Shown: positions 15,349 through 24,244 of the stretch, in pieces | Numbering within the stretch: position 1 is the stretch's first letter | How the letters are laid out: every line of letters begins with the position of its first letter | Origin: an uncultured Clostridia bacterium | Lineage (GTDB): Bacteria > Bacillota > Clostridia > Christensenellales > Borkfalkiaceae | Assembly (NCBI GenBank): GCA_934247225.1 | Contig: CAKQJE010000021.1 | Span: forward strand, 1-49,958 | Length of the DNA stretch: 49,958 nucleotides | Direction of reading: 5' to 3' | Made by a program: the position numbers and the translations under genes | The notes under the pieces: model-generated | The model's database searches: none | What the model saw: the letters and a program-made list of their open reading frames with translations, nothing else | Told to the model about the DNA's origin: nothing

Positions 15349-16902
15349 TTATATTAAGTTGTTTTCGGAACAATATGGTTGCTGCGCGGATACTCGGAGC
15401 GTTTCGCCGGAACGATTTACAAGCACGGTGCGTATCGAAGCGGGAGCGATTCCTTTTTCAACCCAGGAAATCAATGCGGTCATTCCGTCTTTGTCCGTAA
15501 TTCCCGGTCCATGCCACAAGCACGTTCCGTGTCCGTCTCCGGGCGTAATATATAATTTTACGAAATCGCCTAAATCCGACTTTCCGAAAAATTCAATCAG
15601 TTTTTCGTAATAGTCTATCGTGTTATCCACGGGAATCAGCGGATCGTCGATTCCGTGATCTATAATCAGTTTTCCGCCTCGGTTTTTAAAAGCGGAAAGG
15701 TCTGAAGAGTACGCAAGGCAATTTGCGAATTTTTCGACGCTTTTTTCGTATAATTCATACCATTTTTCGATAGTGATATCGTCAAATTTTTCGTTCGGGT
15801 TTCCCGTTACCCAGCGCGCGTATCTTACGGCGAGAAAAAACGGCTTCGGTTTTTTGGAAAAAAGAGGATACCAGAATGCGCCTATAGGTAAAATTTTATT
15901 CCAGCAACATACGCCCGGGCGATGAGCGCGGACTAATACTTTTCCGTTATCGTCTTTCGGTCCGTTCCATATTTTTTCGACTATTTCGGCGTCTTCTTGC
16001 GTAATAACGTCGTTTCCGATCTTTTCGCCGACAAGCGAAAACGGATTAAAAGTAGTTTTCTCTTGTCTTTTATAATACTCTTCTTTTCCGCCGACGGAAT
16101 CGTGAACTTTTCTCATAAAAAAGTTCATTTTTTTATATCCGACGTAATGCCGAACGCTGTTCATGACGGCGGTTGCCCACAATCCCATCATAAGAAATTT
16201 CGACCAGTTGATTGCGGGGCAGGAAGCCCAGATTCCGTCGTAATCTTCGGGGAATTCCTGCGCTTCTACCATACATTGCCGTCCGCCGCCGCTCCCTCCG
16301 TGAAGATAGGAATACTTAACGGCTTTTTCGTGCAGAATTTCCGCAACTCTCTTGCCGATCAGCGTCATAAAATGCGTGCTTGCGGCGCGCCAGTTTTCAA
16401 TCAGTTCGAAATCGAGTTTTCCGTTTTCGTCGAAAGCCCAGTCGTCCGTCTTTGCTCCGCCGTCCGTGGTGGCTGCAGTAAAGTGATTGATAATGCCTTT
16501 CGCCATCGTCATTCCGCGGGAAACGTTATTCGGCGCCGTGATATATCTTTCGCCCCCGACGCTCGTGCCGCCGCCCGGACAACCGACGAATCTTTCGTTC
16601 CATTCAAGCGGCGACCAAACGACTATCGTCTCTTCGTTTTTTCCCGTTTTACGTTTAATTTTTACCGAAACGTAAGGCGGAAGCCCTTCGATTTTCGTCG
16701 TACCGCCGATTCCCGCGAGAAAATCCGCCGCCTTGTTTTTGAACACTCCGCTTTCGTTTATCGAAACTTCCGATATTTTTATATCCGAGAACTCTCTGCT
16801 TAAAGCGGCATTCATATATTCGACGGTGGCTCTTTCTCTTATTCCGCTTGTTTCGGTAATGCCTGAAATATCGTAAAACAAATTATCGTCTTTTTCTTTC
16901 AT
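15349..16902 (-). CDS. Tannase/feruloyl-esterase-family hydrolase
   Basis: 517 aa from MKEKDDNL (GGAG upstream, and the ATG overlaps the TetR stop). It is an alpha/beta hydrolase of the tannase/feruloyl-esterase family: nucleophile Ser204 in HGGSGGGRQ, catalytic Asp near IDDPLIPVDN and His in GDGHGTCLWHGPG, then the family's WVEKGIAPASI ending. These enzymes cleave galloyl or hydroxycinnamoyl esters of plant polyphenols and polysaccharides. No signal peptide, so probably cytoplasmic, acting on imported esters. It is co-transcribed with the TetR regulator and divergent from the rhamnosidase operon. Exact substrate unknown. Confidence 0.8.
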   Translation of the reverse strand: MKEKDDNLFYDISGITETSGIRERATVEYMNAALSREFSDIKISEVSINESGVFKNKAADFLAGIGGTTKIEGLPPYVSVKIKRKTGKNEETIVVWSPLEWNERFVGCPGGGTSVGGERYITAPNNVSRGMTMAKGIINHFTAATTDGGAKTDDWAFDENGKLDFELIENWRAASTHFMTLIGKRVAEILHEKAVKYSYLHGGSGGGRQCMVEAQEFPEDYDGIWASCPAINWSKFLMMGLWATAVMNSVRHYVGYKKMNFFMRKVHDSVGGKEEYYKRQEKTTFNPFSLVGEKIGNDVITQEDAEIVEKIWNGPKDDNGKVLVRAHRPGVCCWNKILPIGAFWYPLFSKKPKPFFLAVRYARWVTGNPNEKFDDITIEKWYELYEKSVEKFANCLAYSSDLSAFKNRGGKLIIDHGIDDPLIPVDNTIDYYEKLIEFFGKSDLGDFVKLYITPGDGHGTCLWHGPGITDKDGMTALISWVEKGIAPASIRTVLVNRSGETLRVSAQQPYCSENNLI

Positions 16903-17432
16903 GATTTTATTATACACTCCGTACTTATGAATTTTATAAGTTTTTCGATATCCGCAATATTCGGCGTTCCGTCCATTCCGCGTTTTATCCATTCGTCTAT
17001 GAACCCGTAAATCATTCCGGCAATCATGCCGCAGATATAGGCGGAAGTATCGTCCATTTCGGGTTTCGGTCCGCAACAGGAAAATACGTGTTCTTTCAAA
17101 ATAGAGGAAAGATCGTTTTTATAAATAAGCAGAATCAATTTTTCGTTTTTCTTATACACGGCGAGCAGTTCTTTCCAGAACGAACCGTTAAAACTTTCCT
17201 GCGGCTTACTGATATACGTTTGCCACCATTCGTCGGTACATTTCGTAAGATATACCGATAAAATATCGCGAACGGAAGAATAATTGCGGTAAAAAGACAT
17301 TCTGCCGACGCCCGCTTTCATACAGAGTTCGGAAACGCTTATTTCGGAAAAAGGCTTTTTCTCCATAAGTTGAAGCAAGGCTTCCGTTAAACTTTCGATA
17401 ACGAGATCGTGCGCCGAGTTTTTTCTGGTCAT
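16899..17432 (-). CDS. TetR/AcrR-family regulator
   Basis: 177 aa from MTRKNSAHD (RBS GGAGATG). N-terminal helix-turn-helix ISVSELCMKAGVGRMSFYRNY; the C-terminal ligand domain is helical with cysteines (SCCGPKPE) and an MIAGMIYGFIDEW helix. It overlaps the esterase start by 4 nt (one operon) and is divergent from the serine-hydrolase/rhamnosidase operon. A likely operator, TACAATTGTA, covers the -10 box of that divergent promoter and nearly recurs at the lipoprotein promoter, so it may be the local repressor induced by a phenolic or glycoside. That is inference. Confidence 0.8.
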   Translation of the reverse strand: MTRKNSAHDLVIESLTEALLQLMEKKPFSEISVSELCMKAGVGRMSFYRNYSSVRDILSVYLTKCTDEWWQTYISKPQESFNGSFWKELLAVYKKNEKLILLIYKNDLSSILKEHVFSCCGPKPEMDDTSAYICGMIAGMIYGFIDEWIKRGMDGTPNIADIEKLIKFISTECIIKS

Positions 17433-17498
17433 ATATGTTACATCTCCTACAGTTTTGTCACAGTTGATTGTTTTTCCTTTGATTTCTCGCAAAAGTCA

Positions 17499-17551
17499 TT
17501 GCCAAAAACAGATTAAAGTGTTACAATTGTATCACTACATTGATTGTATCA
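17499..17551 (+). promoter_or_regulatory. Promoter and probable TetR operator of the catabolic operon
   Basis: TTGCCA (17499-17504), 17 nt, TACAAT (17522-17527). The -10 box is part of the palindrome TACAATTGTA, and ATTGTATCA is directly repeated at 17526 and 17543. The same AAGTGTTACAATTGT block occurs at the lipoprotein promoter (24163..24191). Confidence 0.6.
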
Positions 17552-17602
17552 TCATAGTTGTATTTTGTCAATCAAAAAAACGAAAAAAACGAGGAGATTT
17601 GC

Positions 17603-18820
17603 ATGAACGTTAAAAATATAGACGAAACGATGAATAAATACGTCGCAAACGGTGAACTGTCGTGCGCGGCGCTTGTGGTTACGAAAGGAAAGGACGACGT
17701 ATATAAAAATACGTGGGGCTATTCCGATCTGAACGATAAAATTCCCGTTGACGACAAAAGCATATACAGGCTGATGTCGATGACGAAATGTATAACCGCC
17801 GTTGCCGTAATGATTCTGATCGACGAAGGGAAATTATCGCTCGACGACGCCGTTTCCAAGCATATTCCCGAATTGAAAAATCTAAGAGTATCCGTTGACG
17901 AGAGATACGTTTATCGCGGAAAAACTAATCCGTTAAAGTTAATATGGAAATTAGCGACTTTTAACCCCGACAAGGTTAAAACCGTTCCCGCAAACAGAGA
18001 AATTACCGTCAGAGATCTGTTATCGCATTCTTCCGGACTTCAGCAAGGCGTGGTGGGTTTTATACAAATGTTAAAAGACAAAAAGCCGCGCTCGAGCATG
18101 GAAGAAGAAGCAAAAAAATACGCAGCGTTACCTCTCGGATTCCAGCCGGGCGAAGGAACGGGATATTCGCCTATTGCCGGATTCGATATGCTCGGACTTT
18201 TAATCGAACGCGTAAGCGGAGAAAAAGTCGGCGATTTTATGAAAGAAAAGATATTTAATCCGCTCGGAATGAAAGACACGTTTTTCTACCCCGATACGGA
18301 AGAGCAAAACGCAAGAATCGTTCGCGTTTATAAGCGTAAAAAAGATAAACTTATAGACGTGACGGGAGGAAAAGACGATATTGATTCGCTGCTTAAAAGA
18401 AGCAACGGTTATACGGCTTGTTCGGGCGGATTGTTTTCGACCGCAGGCGATTTTGATAAATTCGCAAAAATGCTGCTTTGGGGCGGCGAGTATAACGGCG
18501 CGAGAATTTTAAAAGAAGAAACCGTTCGCCTTATGGCAACGGAAGCGCCGAAAAAACACCTCGAACCCGATCCCGGTTGCGTGTGGGGCTTGGGCATGAA
18601 AATAAGGCAAAACCCGAAAAAAGCAAATTCGTTTGCAACGACGGGGACTTACGGTTGGAGCGGCGCGTTCGGTACGCACTTTTTTATCAGCCCGAAAGAT
18701 AATTTAGCCGCGGTGTTTATGACGAACAGAACCGACCTTAACGGATCGGGATCTTATATATCAAAAGAAATCGAACGGCTCGTATTCGGCTGTTTCGGGG
18801 AGGGAAATAATAATGTTTAA
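17603..18820 (+). CDS. Serine beta-lactamase-like hydrolase/esterase (class C fold)
   Basis: 405 aa from MNVKNIDE (RBS GAGGAGA). Catalytic SxxK is S59-M-T-K62, with a YSP tyrosine motif (GYSPIAGFDMLG) and HGTHFF-type third motif near the end (GTHFF). The family (PF00144-like) includes esterases and peptidases; genes of this kind in sugar clusters usually deacylate glycosides. No signal peptide, so cytoplasmic. First gene of the rightward operon; stop overlaps the rhamnosidase start by 8 nt. Confidence 0.8.
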   Translation: MNVKNIDETMNKYVANGELSCAALVVTKGKDDVYKNTWGYSDLNDKIPVDDKSIYRLMSMTKCITAVAVMILIDEGKLSLDDAVSKHIPELKNLRVSVDERYVYRGKTNPLKLIWKLATFNPDKVKTVPANREITVRDLLSHSSGLQQGVVGFIQMLKDKKPRSSMEEEAKKYAALPLGFQPGEGTGYSPIAGFDMLGLLIERVSGEKVGDFMKEKIFNPLGMKDTFFYPDTEEQNARIVRVYKRKKDKLIDVTGGKDDIDSLLKRSNGYTACSGGLFSTAGDFDKFAKMLLWGGEYNGARILKEETVRLMATEAPKKHLEPDPGCVWGLGMKIRQNPKKANSFATTGTYGWSGAFGTHFFISPKDNLAAVFMTNRTDLNGSGSYISKEIERLVFGCFGEGNNNV

Positions 18821-21446
18821 GGTTACTCATCTTCGCGTCAATCACAAAAATAACCGTTTTATCGGCGCAGACGACTCCGTCGAGTTTTCGTGGCGGCTCG
18901 TAAGCGACGAGAAAAACGTCGTCCAGACGGCGTATCGGATAATCGTATCCGCAAACGGTAATACGGTTTGGGACAGCGGAAAAATTAACGGCGACGAACA
19001 AAGTTTCGTTACTTATTGCGGCAACGACTTTGACGAAAAAACGGAATATACTGCCGAAGTAACCGCTTGGGATAACAAGGGCAACAAGTCGACCGCTTCC
19101 GTCATATTCGAAACTGCATATAAAAAGAATCGCCTATGGGAAGCAAAATGGGCGGAAAGCCCGTTTGAACGCAATTCCGTGCCTTACTTTACTTACGGCG
19201 TTGAAAATCCCGTCGTTTCGTTTACCAAGACTTTTTCGTCCGATAAAAAAGTAAAAAAAGCGCGGTTATACGCGACGTGTTACGGCGTTTATCGTCCGCT
19301 CATAAACGGAAAACGCATAGACGATTGCGAATTTGCGCCCGAATTTACGCCTTACGATAAAATATTGAATTATCAGTGTTACGACGTTACCGAATTTATA
19401 AAAAACGGCGACAACACGCTCGAACTTCTCGTAGGCGACGGGTGGTATTTCTGCGGTCAGACGGAAGTAGTTACCGCCGACAGAAAGAAAAAACCGTCGG
19501 TACTTTTCGCTCTGGACGTTTGCTTTGACGACGGAACGATAAAAAGCGTGCTGTCGGATAAAGAAGTTTTATGCCGCAAAACGAATACCTCCTTTTCCGA
19601 TATTTTTATGGGCGAAAAAACAGACATGACCGCGCCTTTCGGAAAAGAGGAAAACGCCGAAGAGAAAGAGTATGACTATAAAATTTTGCGTTGCCAGCCG
19701 ATAGACGGAATAATAGCGGCTGAGGAAATTTCCGCGAAAAGAGTTTTTATTTCTCCGAAAGGCGAAACGATCGTAGATTTCGGGCAGGTTATAGCGGGCA
19801 GAACGAGAGTTATTATAAAAGAGCCGAAAGGACGGGAACTTAAATTCGAGCATAGCGAAGTTCTGGATGCCGAAGATAATTATTTTACCGCGCTCGTGGC
19901 GAAACAATGCGACACCGTGATTGCCGACGGAACGGAATTTATATTCGAACCGAAATTCACCTTTCACGGTTTCAGATACGTTCGGGTAAGCGGAATGGAT
20001 AATCCGACGCCCGACAGGTTTACAGCCGTGCTTTTAACGTCCGAAAAAGAGGATATTTCGTCGTTTTCGTGCGAAGACGAGCGTTTTAACAGGCTATATA
20101 AAAACATACGCTATTCGCAAAAGAATAATATGATGTCCGTTCCTACAGATTGCCCTACGAGAGAAAAAGCGGGTTGGACGGGAGATATTGCGATGTACGC
20201 GCTTGCCGCCGCGACTAACGACGATATGTCGGCTTTTCTTTCCTGCTGGCTCGACGGGTTAAGAGCCGATCAACTCCCCGACGGGGTTGTCCCCATCGTT
20301 TCGCCGTATACGAATATGTACGATATGGTGGCAAGAAAGACGATGAGCGACTTCAAGGAAGAAAAACGGATTGACGGTCTTAACGAAATCGTCGGTGAAA
20401 ACAGTTTTTTAAGTTGCGGGGACAATCCCGCCACGGGCGTTGCCGGGTGGAGCGACTCCATAGTGTTCGTGCCGTATGCTTTATATAAAACGACGGGCAA
20501 TAAGTCGATTATCAGCGAAAACTACGCCGCAATGAAAAAATGGTGCGATTGGATTATCCGCGAGGCTTGCGAGAAAAAAGGCACGAATCTTCCCGACGAA
20601 ACAGATAAGTATTTATGGGATACGGGCTTTCAGTTCGGCGAATGGCTCGTTCCCGGAAGGACGGGCGAAGGCTTTGAAATATGCAAAGAATCCGCGTTGT
20701 ATATCTCGTCGTTTTTCGGTTATAAAACTATAACTATGTTTTCCGAACTCGGTAAAGTTATCGGCGACAAAAGCGCGGAATTTTACGGCGATTACGCAAA
20801 AAAAATGAAATCTGCCATACAAAACGGACTTTTCGCAAACGATATGTTGCCACGCCATTTAATGGGCGCGTACGTCCTTGCGTTCGCGTTCGATCTCGTA
20901 GACGATATTCACCGCGAAGAATATAAACAAAGGCTTATATCGCTTGTGGAAGAACACGGATATTGCTTGCAGACGGGTTTCCTCGCAACGCCTTTTCTTA
21001 TGGACGCGCTCGAAAAAATCGGCAGAAAAGACCTCGCAAAGGCGATACTTTATCAGACGAAAAGCCCTTCGTGGTTATACGAAGTCGAAAAAGGAGCGAC
21101 GAGTATGTGGGAATCGTGGACGGCTATGGACGAAAACGGAAATCCCGAAAAGGTCAGTTTCGATCATTATGCGTTCGGCGTAATAGACGAATGGTTCAGA
21201 AGAAGAGTTTGCGGTATCGATTTTATCGAAGCGGGGTTCAAAAAGATTAAAATCGCGCCCGATACCTATTACGGTTTTGAAAAATTCTCCCGCACGCTCG
21301 TTGCGGAAGCGGGCGAAATAAAAGTCGCGAGAAACCGCGATATTCTTTCGGTAAGCATTCCCGTAAACACGACGGCAATCGTAGAATGGAACGGAAAAAC
21401 TTACGAAATAGGCAGCGGCGATTACGTTTTAGGAGGCAACGAATGA
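18813..21446 (+). CDS. Alpha-L-rhamnosidase, GH78 family
   Basis: 877 aa. N-terminal beta domains (about 1-300, including the DDSVEFSWRLVSD and VWDSGKINGDEQ motifs) precede the (alpha/alpha)6 barrel with the GH78 signature DCPTREKAGWTGD near 446 and, later, WDTGFQFGEWL. The C-terminal part has the family's beta domain. The enzyme removes terminal rhamnose from plant glycosides such as flavonoid rutinosides or pectic side chains. No signal peptide, so it acts on imported oligomers or glycosides. It overlaps both neighbours and is in a tight operon. Full length for the family. Confidence 0.9.
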   Translation: MFKVTHLRVNHKNNRFIGADDSVEFSWRLVSDEKNVVQTAYRIIVSANGNTVWDSGKINGDEQSFVTYCGNDFDEKTEYTAEVTAWDNKGNKSTASVIFETAYKKNRLWEAKWAESPFERNSVPYFTYGVENPVVSFTKTFSSDKKVKKARLYATCYGVYRPLINGKRIDDCEFAPEFTPYDKILNYQCYDVTEFIKNGDNTLELLVGDGWYFCGQTEVVTADRKKKPSVLFALDVCFDDGTIKSVLSDKEVLCRKTNTSFSDIFMGEKTDMTAPFGKEENAEEKEYDYKILRCQPIDGIIAAEEISAKRVFISPKGETIVDFGQVIAGRTRVIIKEPKGRELKFEHSEVLDAEDNYFTALVAKQCDTVIADGTEFIFEPKFTFHGFRYVRVSGMDNPTPDRFTAVLLTSEKEDISSFSCEDERFNRLYKNIRYSQKNNMMSVPTDCPTREKAGWTGDIAMYALAAATNDDMSAFLSCWLDGLRADQLPDGVVPIVSPYTNMYDMVARKTMSDFKEEKRIDGLNEIVGENSFLSCGDNPATGVAGWSDSIVFVPYALYKTTGNKSIISENYAAMKKWCDWIIREACEKKGTNLPDETDKYLWDTGFQFGEWLVPGRTGEGFEICKESALYISSFFGYKTITMFSELGKVIGDKSAEFYGDYAKKMKSAIQNGLFANDMLPRHLMGAYVLAFAFDLVDDIHREEYKQRLISLVEEHGYCLQTGFLATPFLMDALEKIGRKDLAKAILYQTKSPSWLYEVEKGATSMWESWTAMDENGNPEKVSFDHYAFGVIDEWFRRRVCGIDFIEAGFKKIKIAPDTYYGFEKFSRTLVAEAGEIKVARNRDILSVSIPVNTTAIVEWNGKTYEIGSGDYVLGGNE

Positions 21447-22426
21447 TAAACGAAAATACGACTCTTTACGACCTTTATAACGACGAATCTCTTTCGGAAA
21501 TAAAAGATTGCCTTATCGCGGGCGGAGAAAATTTCTTTCTCGGCGAAACGGGCAAACTTTCTTTGAAAGATTTTAACGAGAAAGTGCAGCCGACGTGGAG
21601 TTATACCGATATGCTTACGGGGATTTTCGGCGTTCGCGACGCTTTTGCGCGCGGCGGAAAGATTATTCCCGTTTACGGCGAGAAAGAAATCGAAAACGAC
21701 GAAGATAAACGCAAAGTAAAACTCATCTTTTTCCCCGCGAAAAACAAAAAAAGAAAAACGGCGTTTATCGCTTCGGGCGGGGCGTACGGCTCGGTATGCA
21801 ACCTTGCGGAAGGCTTTCCCGTCGCGACGGTTCTTGCGGAAAACGGGTACGATTGTTTTTGTTTGCGTTATCGCACGGCAACGCCCGAAAGTTTTATATC
21901 GGGGCTTTTGCCTAAGCCGATGGAAGATTTTGCCGCGGCGATCAGGCTTATTACAAATTGCGCGGACGATTTAAACGTTGATATGAGCGATTATTACGTT
22001 TGCGGTTTTTCGGCGGGCGGTCATCTTTGCGCGAGTGTAGCCTGCGAAAATATCGGGCTGAAAAAATACGGACTTAAAAATCCCGCGAAAGTAATTCTCG
22101 CGTATCCTCTCGTAGACCTGAAAGATCTGACGGGAAAAATCGGCGCGTATATGCTTACGGGATTGTTCGGGAAAAACCCAGATAATCGACTTATAGACGA
22201 GTATTCTCCGATCGAACACCTTTCCGTGCAGTATCCCGAAACATTTATCGTTCAGGCAAACGACGACAATACCGTTAATCCGATCAAGAGCGCTGCCTTT
22301 GTCGAAAGGCTTAACTCTTTGGGCGTAAACGCGAAATTAAAAACGGCGGAAAAAGGCGGACACGGATTCGGTTTGGGCTCGAATACCGACCTTTGCGGCT
22401 GGATAGGCGAAGCGTTTGATTTTTAG
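21443..22426 (+). CDS. Alpha/beta hydrolase, acetyl-esterase-like
   Basis: 327 aa from MINENTTL (RBS AGGAGG, ATGA overlap with the rhamnosidase). Nucleophile elbow CGFSAGGHL (Ser near 190), Asp in QANDDNTVN and His in KGGHGFGLG. Resembles BD-FAE/Aes-type esterases that remove acetyl or acyl groups from sugars. No signal peptide. It would complement the rhamnosidase and glucosidase on acylated glycosides; substrate unknown. Confidence 0.8.
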   Translation: MINENTTLYDLYNDESLSEIKDCLIAGGENFFLGETGKLSLKDFNEKVQPTWSYTDMLTGIFGVRDAFARGGKIIPVYGEKEIENDEDKRKVKLIFFPAKNKKRKTAFIASGGAYGSVCNLAEGFPVATVLAENGYDCFCLRYRTATPESFISGLLPKPMEDFAAAIRLITNCADDLNVDMSDYYVCGFSAGGHLCASVACENIGLKKYGLKNPAKVILAYPLVDLKDLTGKIGAYMLTGLFGKNPDNRLIDEYSPIEHLSVQYPETFIVQANDDNTVNPIKSAAFVERLNSLGVNAKLKTAEKGGHGFGLGSNTDLCGWIGEAFDF

Positions 22427-22456
22427 CCGTCGGTTTAAATATTCATCGGGGGGAAA

Positions 22457-24100
22457 ATGATGAAAACTTACGTTAAAAACAGAGTCCGTACTTATTTACT
22501 TATCACGCTTATACCTTTAATTACAAGCATAGCGGTTTACGCCGTTACTTTCAGCGCGCTCTCCTCGGCGATTAAAAAAACCGAGCAAAGCGTTTTTTCC
22601 GCTTTTACGGAATATTTTGAAGCGTCGCTTGAAACGGCAATCGAAAAAACACATAAAATCGTTTACGGATACGACTATATTTCGCTCGATCGTTCCGACG
22701 TATCGCTCGGTGCCGACGACGATAAATTTACGTCGGTAAAAGACAAGTTGGTTGCGATTAAAAGCGAAACGCCTTTCGTAACGAGAGTCGCGTTGCCCGT
22801 GTCCGACGGGTTTTTTATAACCGACGCGGGGTTGGACGATAAAACTTATTTTGCCGATACTATCTCCCGACTCGTCGGAAAGAGCGCGGAGCAACTCGAA
22901 AAAACGTACGGCGAATACTCTGCCGAGAAAATTCGTCTGATTGACTTCGGAGAGTATTCCGCGGCGATACTAAGCGTCGATTACGTTGCCGATAAAAAAG
23001 CGGTCTGGATTATCGATAACGGTAAACTTAAAAAAAGCGTTATCGATTATTTCGGTTACGGTAATTTCGTTTTGTCGATAGGCGAAATAGAAATTACGAA
23101 AGGCAGCCCGGACGAAAACGCATTCAGAAACGCAATAATCGGAAAATCTACGGGCATAAATTACGCAATGTCGATCCCGGGCGGCGAATATTCGTATATA
23201 TTCATACCCTTATGGGTATTTTTCTCCGCGTCGCTTGTTTTAAGCGTAGTTTTAACGGCGTTTCTTATCGTAAAAAACGCAAAACGCGGTTATAAGCCGA
23301 TTGAAAAAATCGCAAAAAAATTAAACGACGGCGACGTTTTATCGGAAAAGGGCGAATTCGACTCGATAGAAAAGGGAATCGACAAGATAATAGAGCAAAA
23401 ACGCTTTGCGGAAGAAAAAGCGAAATCGGATCGCGACGCGATAATAAAAGGCATAGCGGTAATCAACGTAGAAGACGTAAAAGCGTTTTTCAATTTATTA
23501 AAAACGAAAGATTTTTCCGAAGCGGGCGAAAAATTAAAAAAATTCGTTTTGCCGATGACGGATAACGTGAGTGAGAACGAAGTCGCCGCGAGATTGCTTT
23601 CATTAAGCGGTAGATTGAACGCCGAACTCGATAAAGCGACGAAAAATTTTAAGGAGAGTTTTTTACAGGAACTCGATTATAAAACCCTTTTCTCAAACGC
23701 TTTGTCAAAAGACGATTTTATTTCCGCTACCGATAAGGTTTTTTCCGCGCTGCAAAGTTATACCGACGAATACGGCGTGGATAAAAACGATTGGACCGAA
23801 GCCGTTAAAGAATACGTTGCGGATAACTATACCGACGCAAATCTGACCGTTGCGTATCTTGCCGAAAAGTTCCATTTCAGTTTGTCGCATTTTTCGCGCT
23901 CGTTCAAGGAAACGACAGGCGAAAGTTTGTCCCTTTACATAGATAAAGTACGGATAAATAACGCCGAACGATTGCTTGAAGAGGGCTTGTCCGTTGAAGA
24001 AACGGCGATTAAAACGGGTTTTTCGGATCGCGGCACTTTTATGCGTGTATTCAAAAAAATCAACGGAATTACGCCGTCGCGATATAAAAAACGGGGTTAA
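22457..24100 (+). CDS. Membrane-bound AraC-family regulator (YesN-type sensor)
   Basis: 547 aa. Two transmembrane segments (about 12-34 and 252-272) bracket an extracytoplasmic sensor domain. A cytoplasmic linker leads to a C-terminal AraC helix-turn-helix pair (about 445-547): AYLAEKFHFSLSHFSRSFKE, then EETAIKTGFSDRGTFMRVFKK. Such one-protein sensors sense outside sugars and activate adjacent transporter/glycosidase operons in Clostridia. Directly upstream of the lipoprotein promoter; the likely activator of the transport genes (inferred). Confidence 0.85.
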   Translation: MMKTYVKNRVRTYLLITLIPLITSIAVYAVTFSALSSAIKKTEQSVFSAFTEYFEASLETAIEKTHKIVYGYDYISLDRSDVSLGADDDKFTSVKDKLVAIKSETPFVTRVALPVSDGFFITDAGLDDKTYFADTISRLVGKSAEQLEKTYGEYSAEKIRLIDFGEYSAAILSVDYVADKKAVWIIDNGKLKKSVIDYFGYGNFVLSIGEIEITKGSPDENAFRNAIIGKSTGINYAMSIPGGEYSYIFIPLWVFFSASLVLSVVLTAFLIVKNAKRGYKPIEKIAKKLNDGDVLSEKGEFDSIEKGIDKIIEQKRFAEEKAKSDRDAIIKGIAVINVEDVKAFFNLLKTKDFSEAGEKLKKFVLPMTDNVSENEVAARLLSLSGRLNAELDKATKNFKESFLQELDYKTLFSNALSKDDFISATDKVFSALQSYTDEYGVDKNDWTEAVKEYVADNYTDANLTVAYLAEKFHFSLSHFSRSFKETTGESLSLYIDKVRINNAERLLEEGLSVEETAIKTGFSDRGTFMRVFKKINGITPSRYKKRG

Positions 24101-24162
24101 AAACGGCGTATGCGGCGATTTTTGCGGTTTGTTTCAGTTTTTGTCGTAATAAAAAAAGGCTA

Positions 24163-24191
24163 TTGACACCGAAAAAACGAAGTGTTACAAT
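24163..24191 (+). promoter_or_regulatory. Promoter of the transport operon
   Basis: TTGACA, exactly 17 nt, TACAAT, then TTGT. The -10 region repeats the block found at 17520 (AAGTGTTACAATTGT), so both operons may answer to the same TetR. Confidence 0.75.
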
Positions 24192-24244
24192 TGTCTCAAC
24201 ACGAGCGGCAAACGCTCGATGAAAATAAGGAGGACGATGATAAA

